From: Chryseobacterium endalhagicum
GTDB lineage: Bacteria > Bacteroidota > Bacteroidia > Flavobacteriales > Weeksellaceae
Length of the DNA stretch: 64,000 nucleotides
Reading direction: 5' to 3'
Assembly: GCF_016745235.1 (NCBI RefSeq)
Contig: NZ_JAELVM010000002.1
Location: forward strand, 806,001 to 870,000
Both the position numbers and the translations under genes were made by a program. The notes beneath the pieces were generated by a model. The model made no database searches, was not told the origin of the DNA, and worked only from the letters and a program-made list of their open reading frames with translations. Shown here piece after piece: positions 9,201 through 16,505 of the stretch. The first letter of the stretch is position 1, and the number at the start of each line of letters is the position of its first letter.

Positions 9201-9614
9201 TCAAATACGGAAGAAAGGTTGCTGCTGTATCAGAAAATTGCTGAAATTGATAATGAAAAAGATCTTCATAAGTTTGAACTGGAACTGATCGACCGTTTTG
9301 GAGCCTTGCCGAAAGAAGCTGTGAACTTATTGAAAAGCGTTGCCCTGAAATGGCTGGCAGCAGACATCGGTTTTGAAAAGATTGTCATGAAAAACGGAAT
9401 CTTCCTGGGCTACTTCCCGGCGAATCCGCAGGATAAGTTTTATCAGACGGACCGATTCAGACATATCATCAGTTATTTAACCCAAAATCCGTCAGAAGCA
9501 CAGCTTAAAGAGAAAGTTGGAAAAGAAGGAAACCTGCTGATGATGAGAAAAGAAAAAGTGAAAAATGTAGATGAGGTGAATGTGCTTTTGAAAACAATTA
9601 TCGGACATAATTAA
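6246..9614 (+). CDS. mfd: Transcription-repair coupling factor Mfd
   Basis: 1122 residues, close to the 1148 of E. coli Mfd. The protein removes RNA polymerase stalled at DNA damage and recruits UvrA. Domains in order: UvrB-like N-terminal region (residues about 1-330), RNA-polymerase-interacting CarD-like domain (about 430-510, starting KIGDYIAHIDHGIGKF), helicase lobe 1 with Walker A GDVGFGKTE (Lys 592) and DEEH at 687-690, motif III TATPIPRTL, helicase lobe 2 with HQMRGRVGRSNRKAF, and the C-terminal TRCF domain (about 980-1080). The frame is open back to a TTG at 6222, but the ATG at 6246 (MQLKPIHEKF) is the better start. Monocistronic. Confidence 0.97.
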   Translation: MQLKPIHEKFLPDLLQKEFGKEIFTQLENNQHISVKGSAGSSVSIFVAELFLTQKKTILYLVDDKEDALYANTEMEDLLGKDKVLYFPATHLEPYQVEKTQNANLVLRTEVLNKINSGKSPKVIVAYAGALSEKVLKKEDFKAISHHIKVGDQLDFDFVDELLNHYNFQQADFVSEPGEFSVRGGIVDVFSYSHEKPYRLTFFGNEVESIKTFDIETQLSVDKVKDFQLVSNMNFSVTGTRVSLLQLLPKESFVVSRNGAVGMQKMRSFYERSLEKYKTLNKDIAHRTPQELFISDQDFLFDFKKFKTIDFAGIAIEGLKEIKEIKAEQLPQPSFHKNFELLIEDLEEKQNDGFDTWISFSTEKQKERLESIFEELEHQLPFKSFKSELHEGFVDNGHKILVYTDHQIFDRYQRYKAKNTFAKSEQLTLKDLMSLKIGDYIAHIDHGIGKFMGLVKVNNDGKVQECFKLTYKNGDLLYVSIHSLHKISKFNGPDGKEVVLSKLGSPAWKSLKQKTKAKVKQIAFDLIRLYAERKTAKGFSYTPDSYLQNELEASFIYEDTPDQEKATIDVKKDMEADTVMDRLVCGDVGFGKTEVAIRAAFKAATDGKQVAVLVPTTILAFQHYRSFKERLKDFPVNVSYVNRFRTAKQKAEALDGLKNGKVDIIIGTHQLVSSSVKFKDLGLLIIDEEHKFGVSVKDKLKTLKNNVDTLTLTATPIPRTLQFSLMAARDLSVIKTPPPNRQPVDTQLIGFNEEILRDAVSYELQRDGQVYFINNRIENLKDIAGLIQRLVPDARVITGHGQMEGKQLEKNVLDFMEGKYDVLVSTTIVESGVDVPNANTIFINDAQRFGMADLHQMRGRVGRSNRKAFCYLITPPYDMMTSDARKRLEAIEQFSDLGSGFQIAMKDLEIRGAGDLLGAEQSGFINEMGFETYQKLMQEALEELKDDADFENLFDNEEDRQKLFKSVKDVNIDTDLELMLPDFYISNTEERLLLYQKIAEIDNEKDLHKFELELIDRFGALPKEAVNLLKSVALKWLAADIGFEKIVMKNGIFLGYFPANPQDKFYQTDRFRHIISYLTQNPSEAQLKEKVGKEGNLLMMRKEKVKNVDEVNVLLKTIIGHN

Positions 9615-9659
9615 AAAGAAGCTCTTTTTTTGATCTGAAATATTTTTTTCTTTCCCACA

Positions 9660-9985
9660 GATTTAGCAGATTACACAGGTCTGATAGGGATGGAAATATT
9701 CAATAGGAACGGGCTTTAGCCCGTTTTCAGCATATTGTCAAAAGGAAAGGCTTTAGCCAAAACCTGAAATCATCATTATTGTTTCTACCGTCTTCATAAA
9801 TTATCAGATTACGCAGATCTGATAAGGATGGAAATATTCAATAGGAACGGGCTTTAGCCCGTTTTCAACATATTATCAAATGGAAAGGCTTTAGCCAAAA
9901 CCTGAAATCATCATTATTGTTTCTACCGTCTTCATAAATTATCAGATTACACAGATCTGATAAGAATCGAAATATTCAATAGGAA
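9660..9985 (+). repeat. 138-bp tandem repeat with REP-like hairpins
   Basis: A unit of 138 bp occurs twice in full (about 9688-9825 and 9826-9963), with a partial, more diverged copy on each side. The full copies differ at only a few bases. Each unit carries a perfect palindromic hairpin AACGGGCTTTAGCCCGTT (9708-9725 and 9846-9863) and a shorter one, GGCTTTAGCC, with the same TTTA loop about 40 bases later. The unit also contains CAGATTAC-CAGATCTGAT, itself partly palindromic. No reading frame runs through it. The paired GGCTTTAGCC cores resemble REP-type extragenic palindromes; that name is an inference. Confidence 0.8.
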
Positions 9986-9987
9986 TA

Positions 9988-10020
9988 AGACTGTCTCAAA
10001 AATGAGACGGTCTTTTTTTT
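9988..10020 (+). terminator. Strong rho-independent terminator
   Basis: AGACTGTCTCA, loop AAAA, TGAGACGGTCT (one G-U pair), then eight T. It lies 374 bases after the mfd stop, beyond the tandem repeat, so the repeat would be transcribed as the mfd 3' tail. Bases 10021-10282 beyond it hold nothing I can identify. Confidence 0.85.
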
Positions 10021-10282
10021 GCGAAAATAAGTAGACTTAAAATCAGAAAAATAAGTTTGTAGAGGGCTTTGGAAGCACTTGGAAATCACAATATAATGAT
10101 AAAAAATTATGCTGTATCTGCGGCTGTGGTTGGGTTTGAAAGACGTCTGTATTTAAAAACAGTAAAAAAAGAACCGATTTGTAGTAATAATTCTACTTTT
10201 TCGTACAATTAATTCTATAACGTAATTGCTTTATTTTTACGTGTTTAAAGGGTTGTAAATGGTTTTTTATGTTTTAAATTCA

Positions 10283-10290
10283 TATCTTTG
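10283..10290 (+). promoter_or_regulatory. Putative -7 promoter box (TATCTTTG)
   Basis: TATCTTTG ends 11 bases before the ATG of the first of the three tandem secreted proteins, the same geometry as at pth and wzm. It is the likely promoter of the three-gene operon. Confidence 0.5.
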
Positions 10291-10301
10291 CAGCCCTAAT
10301 T

Positions 10302-11123
10302 ATGAAAAGAATTATCTATTGCAGCGCAGCCGGGCTTTTATCGCTCTGTATGAACGCGCAGGTGGGAATTGGAACTACTTCTCCTAAATCTACTCTCGAT
10401 GTCAACGGGAAAACCACCTTAAGAAAAGAACTTAGAGTAGGCGGCACATCTACCCAGGCTGGAAATGCGGGGTTGAACGGCCAGGTGTTGGTTTCTCAGG
10501 GAGAAGGTTTGCCTCCTGTCTGGAAATCATTGAATGTTTCCTTTATGGAAGAGGGGCAGTACAAGCTGATCAATTCTTACCTGTCATCGGACCAGGTGGG
10601 TATATCAGCGCTTTCAGCCGGTATTCCGGATGATGATGTGTACAAGAACAATGTAGGAGATGAGATTACGGATGTTTCGAAAGGAGTGTGGTCTAAGATC
10701 ACAGGACTTGAGAACAATATTATTATCAAAAACGGTAGAAACAGACTTACTTATCAGTTCCAGACGGGTGTTGAGATGAAAGCTCCGGCTTCAGGAACTT
10801 CACAGTCTGTAACGTTTACCTGCGGTGTTTTCAGAAATGGAAAACTGGTGGCGGTACGTCCTGATAAAGTGATGTCCAATAACAATACAGAAAAAGCCGG
10901 AATTCAGGATTACATCTTTACACTGAATTATACGGAACAAAATGTTCCTGTGGGCCCGCAGAAACTTGAAGTGGCCTGCCGTAAGATTAATACTTCTAAT
11001 GTAAACTCACAGTTTACGATAGGAAGGAATGTTTCCGATACCAATACGGTTTCCAATGCATTTACGCTTGAATCTGTGATGAAGATAGATGTTATTGAGT
11101 ACGTAACTTATAAAAGCAATTAA
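10302..11123 (+). CDS. Secreted VGIGTT-type protein, paralog 1 of 3
   Basis: 273 residues. Signal peptide to about residue 19 (ends CMNAQ), then VGIGTTSPKSTLDVNGK, the short N-terminal module common in Bacteroidota surface proteins and also in phage tail fibres. It is followed by the assembly-like GQVLVSQGEGLPPVWKSL, also present in the next gene. The C-terminal 180 residues are beta-rich, with FQTGVEMKAPASGTS, TCGVFRNGKLVAVR and LEVACRK, matched position by position in the two following genes. This C-terminal part probably forms a jelly-roll-like domain. First gene of a three-gene operon; the next start is three bases after its stop. Function unknown; surface adhesion or a structural role would be guesses. 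Confidence 0.8.
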   Translation: MKRIIYCSAAGLLSLCMNAQVGIGTTSPKSTLDVNGKTTLRKELRVGGTSTQAGNAGLNGQVLVSQGEGLPPVWKSLNVSFMEEGQYKLINSYLSSDQVGISALSAGIPDDDVYKNNVGDEITDVSKGVWSKITGLENNIIIKNGRNRLTYQFQTGVEMKAPASGTSQSVTFTCGVFRNGKLVAVRPDKVMSNNNTEKAGIQDYIFTLNYTEQNVPVGPQKLEVACRKINTSNVNSQFTIGRNVSDTNTVSNAFTLESVMKIDVIEYVTYKSN

Positions 11124-11126
11124 TTG

Positions 11127-11942
11127 ATGAAAAATATTATATCGATCCTGTTTTTTATAGCAGGACTGTCTCTTTCTGCTCAGGTGGGAATCAATACGGA
11201 TGCCCCGCAAGCCAAACTGGATGTCAACGGTGATATCAATTTAAGAAACAAAATTGTTGTTCTGAACGTTACAGACAACACTCTTTCTCAGGGAAATAAC
11301 GACCAGATTCTTGTTTCACAGGGAGAAGGGTATCCACCGATATGGAAATCCCTGCGTATCCCGGAATATGAACCGAATAAATTTTATTTGATCTTCAATA
11401 ACTCGTTTTCGGACAAAACCGGAGTGAGATTTACGAACAGCGAGCACTCTACTATCACAGCCAAGAACACAGCCTTTACAAGAGGGGCGGATATTTCCAG
11501 TCTTCCGGGTTTCAAGAAAATCGGGGGGCTTTCACAACCGATCAGTGTGTTTAGTTCGGACAGTAAAACCTATTTCCAGTTTGAGACGGTAGTACAGGCC
11601 AATCTTCCGGCAAACGGAACCACGGATATTTCCATAGATTATGCCTGTGGTATTTTTGTAGATAACAAGCTGGTGAATTTAAGACAGAGAAACCTGAAAG
11701 CAAGCAGCGCGGCAAGTACATTCATTACCCATAACCAGATTGGAGTGGTTTCCAATCTTTCCCCGGGACAGCATAATGTAAGTGTGGCCTGTTCAAGATT
11801 AGGATCATACAGAACGGGAAGCGATGTGGTACTGGCCATCGGAATCTATGCAGATTCCAACATCAACAGCTTTATTTCCCAGTCTTCTTTAAAGGTGGAT
11901 GTGTACGAAATTCCTCAGGTATTTAACCCTATTATCAATTAA
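11127..11942 (+). CDS. Secreted VGIGTT-type protein, paralog 2 of 3
   Basis: 271 residues from the ATG at 11127; an in-frame TTG sits just before it. Signal peptide ending LSLSAQ, then VGINTDAPQAKLDVNGD and later ILVSQGEGYPPIWKSL, nearly identical to the first paralog. The C-terminal domain carries the shared landmarks FQFETVVQANLPANGTT, ACGIFVDNKLVNLRQ and NVSVACSRL. The duplicates have diverged strongly outside these landmarks, so the duplication is not recent. Spacing of three bases behind and seven bases ahead shows tight co-transcription. Confidence 0.8.
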   Translation: MKNIISILFFIAGLSLSAQVGINTDAPQAKLDVNGDINLRNKIVVLNVTDNTLSQGNNDQILVSQGEGYPPIWKSLRIPEYEPNKFYLIFNNSFSDKTGVRFTNSEHSTITAKNTAFTRGADISSLPGFKKIGGLSQPISVFSSDSKTYFQFETVVQANLPANGTTDISIDYACGIFVDNKLVNLRQRNLKASSAASTFITHNQIGVVSNLSPGQHNVSVACSRLGSYRTGSDVVLAIGIYADSNINSFISQSSLKVDVYEIPQVFNPIIN

Positions 11943-11949
11943 TCAGGAC

Positions 11950-12693
11950 ATGAAAAAAATTATTATCATAAAATCTTTGTTGCTGGCAGTCTTGACTAAT
12001 GCTCAGGTGGGCGTTAATACAGCTAACCCTGTGAATATGCTTGATGTAAACGGAGATTTGAGCGTAAGAAAAGAAATCAGAACCGGAGGAACCAATCTCC
12101 TCAGAGGATCTGCCGGAGCGGCCGGAACCATTCTTCATAACAATGCTGAAATGAATACCAATGACTGGAAGAGCGTGAAAATTGCAGACGGGCAGGGAAG
12201 TATGTCGGTATTCTCGCTGAATACGGTATCGGACCAGACCGGAGCTATTTTTACAACACCCAACGGATTGACGGAACCTTATACAGAAGGTACCACGATT
12301 TCATCCGCATGGACTGTTCTGCCGGGAACCAATGATACTTTTTCCATCACCAATAGTTCGAATAAAGTAGCTTTTACTTTTCAGACAACGGCGCAGAAAA
12401 CCGGAAATTCCAATAATTCATCAGGTTTTGCCTGCGGTATTTTTGTGGATAATGCGCTAAGGGCGGTGAGAACGGATGTTGTGCTGGGGTCGGAGGGAAG
12501 TTATAAAATCTTCAACCTTAATGCTACGCTTACTAATCTTAACCCTAAGAATAACTATGCCGTAAAGGTAGCCTGTACCAAAAGGAATCTGAATTCAGGG
12601 AAGCTGGGAATAGGAACCGCAGTAAACGCAACCTTTCTGAACAACGAAATGTCTCAGTCTGTTTTAACAACGTCTGTACTGCAGCCGTATTAA
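11950..12693 (+). CDS. Secreted VGIGTT-type protein, paralog 3 of 3
   Basis: 247 residues from the ATG at 11950 (MKKIIIIKSLLLAV). The frame is open further upstream inside the previous gene, but only this start gives a signal peptide. After TNAQ follows VGVNTANPVNMLDVNGD. It lacks the VSQGEG.PP.WKSL segment intact; the corresponding stretch is GAAGTILHNNAEMNTNDWKS. The C-terminal landmarks remain (VAFTFQTTAQ, ACGIFVDNALRAVR, AVKVACTKR). Last gene of the operon; a terminator follows after 25 bases. Confidence 0.8.
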   Translation: MKKIIIIKSLLLAVLTNAQVGVNTANPVNMLDVNGDLSVRKEIRTGGTNLLRGSAGAAGTILHNNAEMNTNDWKSVKIADGQGSMSVFSLNTVSDQTGAIFTTPNGLTEPYTEGTTISSAWTVLPGTNDTFSITNSSNKVAFTFQTTAQKTGNSNNSSGFACGIFVDNALRAVRTDVVLGSEGSYKIFNLNATLTNLNPKNNYAVKVACTKRNLNSGKLGIGTAVNATFLNNEMSQSVLTTSVLQPY

Positions 12694-12718
12694 TTTTGAA
12701 AACAGATCATTCTCATAG

Positions 12719-12750
12719 ACCTAAAAGCTTCATGTTTTTAGGTTTTTTTT
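12719..12750 (+). terminator. Rho-independent terminator
   Basis: ACCTAAAA, a nine-base loop, TTTTAGGT and a run of eight T. It closes the three-gene operon. Confidence 0.8.
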
Positions 12751-12814
12751 GCAAAAAGATACAGATCGTTATTGATTTGTTGAATAAGTGAATGTTTTCA
12801 TCGAAAAAATGAAT

Positions 12815-12822
12815 TATATTTG
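12815..12822 (+). promoter_or_regulatory. Putative -7 promoter box (TATATTTG)
   Basis: TATATTTG lies 23 bases before the ATG of the 290-residue lipoprotein. No convincing -33 TTG is seen at the usual distance. Confidence 0.4.
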
Positions 12823-12845
12823 TAAACTCACTAAAATATTTTTTC

Positions 12846-13718
12846 ATGGGAAAAAACTATCTTTTTAAAATCGTGGCCGGAGTGTTTTTCGGACTTATGG
12901 TTTCATGTGACAATTCTTCTTCAGATCAATTCGAGCCGAGTGCCAACAATGGCGGAAATGACGGAAATCCAGCGGCTCCTGCAAGAGTTCTGGAAAAAAT
13001 CACGCTGAATGGTACCGTTCAGGAGGAATATACAGTGAATGGAACTGTATTTCATAATGGAAGGCTGAGAGATGCAGGAACCAATAACTATTACACAGGT
13101 ACTGTAACCTACATCAACGAGAAAATTGGTAAAATAAAATTTTTAGGAACCCTGACCGGAAGTACTGCTTACGATTTCAGCGTAACTGTAGATAGCAAAG
13201 GCAATGTATACAGTGGTACCTGTACAGCTACAGCAACCGATCCCCTGAATTCTTTCGTAAGTGATTATGTATTTACCTATGACGCCACAGGGAAAAAACT
13301 TGTGAAAATCTTAGAAAAAAGAAAAGTAGCTGGAAATACGGCATACAGTCAGTTCACGGAAACTACTTTTACCTATAATGGGGAAAATATCTTCAAAGCA
13401 AGCTCTGCTAAAGGAACACTTACCGCAACGGGAGCCCCAAATATGGCTACAGCTAAGCTGACGGTGTACAGCTATCAGAACTATGATTCTAAAGTGAATC
13501 CGTTCTCTACGCTTCCTAAAGCTTTCTTTACCACATGGAGCCTGCTGCGTCCTGAGAATTTCTACAGACTGTCTCCCAATAATCCTACTTCAGTGTTTGT
13601 AATGCCTCCGGCACCGGCATCTGGAGTGAATACACCGATGACGTATGTGTATGATGCCTTTAATTATCCGGTTTCGGACAAGGATCAGGCGCTTAAATAT
13701 ACCTACAGAAATTTGTAA
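12846..13718 (+). CDS. Lipoprotein with SPNNP motif, paralog A
   Basis: 290 residues. Hydrophobic leader with lipobox LMVSC (Cys 21) followed by DNSSSD, an acidic surface-export-like tail. The body is beta-rich, with YD-like strand units such as YVFTYDATGKKLVKILE. Near the end it shares a block with the next gene: Y-x-x-Y-D-x-x-x-x-P-F-S-T-L-P-K-A (about residue 215-230), then RLSPNNPTSV and MPPAPA, ending in YDAFNYP...YTYRNL. The function is not known; such proteins are often surface lipoproteins of host- or nutrient-associated Bacteroidota. Own promoter; no clear terminator follows. Confidence 0.75.
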   Translation: MGKNYLFKIVAGVFFGLMVSCDNSSSDQFEPSANNGGNDGNPAAPARVLEKITLNGTVQEEYTVNGTVFHNGRLRDAGTNNYYTGTVTYINEKIGKIKFLGTLTGSTAYDFSVTVDSKGNVYSGTCTATATDPLNSFVSDYVFTYDATGKKLVKILEKRKVAGNTAYSQFTETTFTYNGENIFKASSAKGTLTATGAPNMATAKLTVYSYQNYDSKVNPFSTLPKAFFTTWSLLRPENFYRLSPNNPTSVFVMPPAPASGVNTPMTYVYDAFNYPVSDKDQALKYTYRNL

Positions 13719-13757
13719 GTCATTAATTATCGGTTTTATCGGAATATAAATAAAAAC

Positions 13758-13788
13758 ATAACTTTTATTCAGAAAAAAGTTATATTTG
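13758..13788 (+). promoter_or_regulatory. Inverted repeat overlapping a -7 box (possible operator)
   Basis: ATAACTTTT at 13758-13766 and AAAAGTTAT at 13775-13783 form a perfect 9-bp inverted repeat with an 8-base spacer. Its right arm overlaps the -7 box TATATTTG at 13781-13788. There is no T run after it, so it looks more like a protein-binding site than a terminator. It lies 25 bases ahead of the second lipoprotein gene. Confidence 0.45.
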
Positions 13789-13813
13789 TCAAAAAATAAA
13801 CAATTACCTGGAA

Positions 13814-14758
13814 ATGAAACAACTTTTCTACATTATTTTATTAATAGCAGGGTTCTCTTCAATACATTCTTGTAAAGATATGGTGGATAATGATGGAGAT
13901 CCATTATTAGACCTTAATGAAACTGAGGGATTAACAGGGCCTAGAGCATTGTACAGAGAAATTACAGATAAAGATACATTAGCAGAATATCACTACAGCG
14001 GGCTTTTGGTAACGAAAGTATTGACGCCGAAGGGATCCGTAACGGATATCTCTTACAGCGGAGACAAAGTAAGTGAGGTTAATTTTAAAGGATTCTTAGA
14101 CTTAGACGGGGACGGAACGATAGACGAAGACAGTGTGACGTATACTCAACTGTTTACCTACGGGCCAAACGGAAGATTAGATAAAATTTCCGAAAACCGC
14201 TCAGTGTTCAGAAGAACTCCACCGGTACCTCCGGCTACTACGCCTGGTCCTTTTGTTCTTCTTAGAAAAGCAAAATCACTTTACGAATTAACGTATGATG
14301 CTTCTACTGCAAAAATGAGTTCCGTTATTATGCGAAACGGACCTGATGTTTCAGGGACACCTTTTGCCTTTACAGATTTTTCTAAATCAGAATATACCTA
14401 TTTAGGAGATAATGTTTCTAAAGTATTAAGAGAATACGGACCTGTGACAGGACCTGTAAACGCACCTGTATACGGAAGACCTACGACAAAACTGGCGTAC
14501 GATTTTTATGAGTACGATACTCAGATCAGTCCATTTACATTAATTCCATCGGCTTATAAGATTTCAAGACTTTTCTCTACTGAAGCCAATGACAGAGAAA
14601 GCCATATCTTATCTCCAAACAATCCTAAAAAAGCATCTGTAACAGATCTTATGCCTCCAATTCCGGTTCCGGTTATCAGAATCACAAACTATAACTACGA
14701 TCCGCAGACGTATATGAGAAAAGGTTTTGGAATCAACTACATTTACAAACCTCTGTAA
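13814..14758 (+). CDS. Lipoprotein with SPNNP motif, paralog B
   Basis: 314 residues. Leader with lipobox SIHSC (Cys 20) followed by [10 protein letters not shown] Pro-rich loop ([14 protein letters not shown]) interrupts the beta-rich body around residue 140. The C-terminal third matches the preceding lipoprotein: [37 protein letters not shown] and a final YNYDPQTY...NYIYKPL. The pair therefore arose by duplication and divergence. It has its own promoter with an inverted repeat, so it is probably regulated separately from paralog A. Function unknown. Confidence 0.75.
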   Translation: MKQLFYIILLIAGFSSIHSCKDMVDNDGDPLLDLNETEGLTGPRALYREITDKDTLAEYHYSGLLVTKVLTPKGSVTDISYSGDKVSEVNFKGFLDLDGDGTIDEDSVTYTQLFTYGPNGRLDKISENRSVFRRTPPVPPATTPGPFVLLRKAKSLYELTYDASTAKMSSVIMRNGPDVSGTPFAFTDFSKSEYTYLGDNVSKVLREYGPVTGPVNAPVYGRPTTKLAYDFYEYDTQISPFTLIPSAYKISRLFSTEANDRESHILSPNNPKKASVTDLMPPIPVPVIRITNYNYDPQTYMRKGFGINYIYKPL

Positions 14759-14780
14759 AAAGATTTTTTAAAATATACAG

Positions 14781-14816
14781 GCCCGATCTTCATAAGATTG
14801 GGCTTTTTTATTTTTT
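14781..14816 (+). terminator. Rho-independent terminator
   Basis: GCCCGATCT, short loop, AGATTGGGC followed by T-rich sequence to 14816. It ends the lipoprotein B message and partly overlaps the promoter of pth. Confidence 0.85.
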
Positions 14817-14830
14817 ATCCCTTAATTTTG
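14798..14830 (+). promoter_or_regulatory. Putative pth promoter (TTG-N22-TAATTTTG)
   Basis: TTG at 14798-14800 and TAATTTTG at 14823-14830 are spaced by 22 bases, within the Bacteroidota range. The -7 box ends 14 bases before the pth ATG. The -33 part lies inside the upstream terminator stem. Confidence 0.5.
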
Positions 14831-14844
14831 CAAAAAATTTCTCA

Positions 14845-15408
14845 ATGAAATATTTAATAGTCGGTCTTGGAAACAAAGGCCCGGAATACGAAAATACACG
14901 TCACAATATAGGATTTAAAGTTGCCGAGAAAATAGCAGAAACGCTTGAAGCCCCATTTAAGACTGCCAATTTTGGCTGGATGGCAGAAGGAAAACATAAA
15001 GGAAGAAAAGTCTTCATCCTGAAACCGGATACATACATGAATCTTTCTGGAAATGCGGTAAGGTTCTGGATGCAGAAAGAAAATATCCCGTTGGAAAATG
15101 TACTCATCATTACCGATGATCTTGCCCTTCCGTTCGGTACCCTGAGAATGAAAATGAAAGGCTCGGATGCCGGCCACAACGGACTGAAAAGCATCAATGA
15201 AATGCTGCAGACACAAAACTATGCCAGACTCCGCTTCGGAATCTCCGCAGATTTTTCACAGGGCCGCCAGGTAGATTATGTATTGGGAACATGGAATGAA
15301 GAGGAAACTGAAAAGCTGGGCGAAAGAATTGAGAAGTTTTCTAAAGCCAGCCTGTCTTTTGTTTTTGCGGGAATCGGGAATACCATGTCTGCCTTCAACG
15401 GAAAGTAA
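14845..15408 (+). CDS. pth: Peptidyl-tRNA hydrolase
   Basis: 187 residues, the normal length of bacterial Pth, which cleaves peptidyl-tRNA released from stalled ribosomes so that the tRNA can be reused. Catalytic and substrate-binding residues are present: Asn 10 in [12 protein letters not shown], His 20 in NTRHNIGF, Asn 66 in YMNLSG, Asp 92 in ITDDLALP and Asn 112 in GHNGLKS. Cytoplasmic. Monocistronic, with a hairpin after the stop. Confidence 0.97.
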   Translation: MKYLIVGLGNKGPEYENTRHNIGFKVAEKIAETLEAPFKTANFGWMAEGKHKGRKVFILKPDTYMNLSGNAVRFWMQKENIPLENVLIITDDLALPFGTLRMKMKGSDAGHNGLKSINEMLQTQNYARLRFGISADFSQGRQVDYVLGTWNEEETEKLGERIEKFSKASLSFVFAGIGNTMSAFNGK

Positions 15409-15426
15409 TTAACCTGAGAATAGAAT

Positions 15427-15459
15427 ACCCTTGACAGGATTCAAAGCCTTGCCAAGGGT
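15427..15459 (+). terminator. Hairpin after pth, possible weak terminator
   Basis: ACCCTTG at 15427-15433 pairs with CAAGGGT at 15453-15459; inner bases can add a few pairs. No T run follows, so its role as a terminator is uncertain. Between it and 15591 I see no gene. Confidence 0.4.
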
Positions 15460-15591
15460 ATCAATAGGAAGTTTTTCAACCTCCCTCATTCATCTACAGT
15501 CTATAATCTTAACTTCTTAAACCGGAACCAGGTTATAATGTATAATTGTTTTTGGTAGGGAAGAGTATATTATGGATTTTCCCGAAACAAT

Positions 15592-15681
15592 TCACCTTTT
15601 TTTTTCATCATTATCGCTCTTGCGTGAGTAAAAAGAAGCAATAATTCCTAATACGAAAACGAATTTTAATAAACGTTCCAT
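15592..15681 (-). CDS. 29-residue hydrophobic peptide, lipoprotein-leader-like
   Basis: ATG at 15681 to TGA at 15592. The peptide has a basic start, a hydrophobic core (FVFVLGIIASFYS) and a charged tail RKSDNDEKKR. It looks exactly like a lipoprotein leader except that the position expected to be Cys is Arg, encoded by CGC, one base from the Cys codon TGC. It lies 31 bases behind the outer-membrane barrel gene on the same strand, so it may be co-transcribed. It may be a real small membrane peptide, or the remnant of a lipoprotein gene. Confidence 0.35.
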   Translation of the reverse strand: MERLLKFVFVLGIIASFYSRKSDNDEKKR

Positions 15682-15712
15682 AATTTTAATTTTTTAACCT
15701 GCTGATTTTCTA

Positions 15713-16327
15713 TCAGAATCCATAACTGATTCCGGCGGTAACAATTCCCTTATTTCCATATCCGACTTCGGCAAATCCTGCCAGTTTTTTGCCCACCCTT
15801 AATCCCGCAGGGCTTACCTGATACGCAAAACCAACTTTGCTGTCTTTGGAAGTCTGGCCGTTTTTACGCTCCGTTGATGAAGTAAGGTTAACACCTGCCG
15901 CTGCCGATCCATAAAAATTCAACCAAGGGGTTTTGATATAGGAATACTCTACTACCGGCATGGCGATAAACACGTGCTGTGTTTTTTTGATATCCCCCAT
16001 TTTGGTTGTAGCAGCTGCTTTCTGTCCGAAGGTTTGTTCTGATTTCATGTACCCCAAATCACCCCCAACCTTAAGACGGTCTGTAATCTGGTTGCGGTAG
16101 CCCAATCCAAAAACGCCGAGCTGTTTGCTGTCTTTTTGGACATAAGCATTTGCATCGGGCACTATTGCGGATACAATCGCGTTTGCAAAACCGCCCAAAA
16201 CTTCATCCTTTAATTTTAAGGAGCTGCCTTCACTATAACCGATACGTATTTCATGTTTGCCGGTTTGTGCTTTTACTGTAGCTGAGAATATTAAACCTGT
16301 TGCGATAATAATAATTGATTTTTTCAT
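15713..16327 (-). CDS. Outer-membrane beta-barrel protein
   Basis: 204 residues. Signal peptide ending TVKAQ (about residue 21). The mature part has alternating amphipathic strands (KHEIRIGYSEG, GVFGLGYRNQITDRLKVGGDLGYM, VEYSYIKTPWLNFYGSAAAGV, GFAEVGYGNKGIVTAGISYGF) and ends in an aromatic Phe, as outer-membrane barrels do. Probably an eight-stranded OmpW/OmpA-like barrel. It is divergent to the sigma-factor gene, about 180 bases away. Its arginines are largely CGN codons, like the adjacent signalling genes, so it may belong to the same acquired block. A link to the TonB receptor is plausible but unproven. Confidence 0.75.
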   Translation of the reverse strand: MKKSIIIIATGLIFSATVKAQTGKHEIRIGYSEGSSLKLKDEVLGGFANAIVSAIVPDANAYVQKDSKQLGVFGLGYRNQITDRLKVGGDLGYMKSEQTFGQKAAATTKMGDIKKTQHVFIAMPVVEYSYIKTPWLNFYGSAAAGVNLTSSTERKNGQTSKDSKVGFAYQVSPAGLRVGKKLAGFAEVGYGNKGIVTAGISYGF

Positions 16328-16505
16328 TTTTTAAATGTTTATAATTTTTTGCTAAACTTCTCCAGCATTTTCTTAGCTGGCTTCCCTTTAAATACGCACA
16401 AAAAATAAATACCCCTATGCCACCCTAAAAAAAATAAAATTCCGGTAATGAAAAATTAATTATCTTTCCAGATCATACATGTAACCTTGTTGCATCTGTC
16501 AAAAT

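Noticed and set aside
9660..9985. Tandem repeat considered as a CRISPR array
   Set aside because: Units are 138 bp, nearly identical throughout with no variable spacers, and no cas genes are near.
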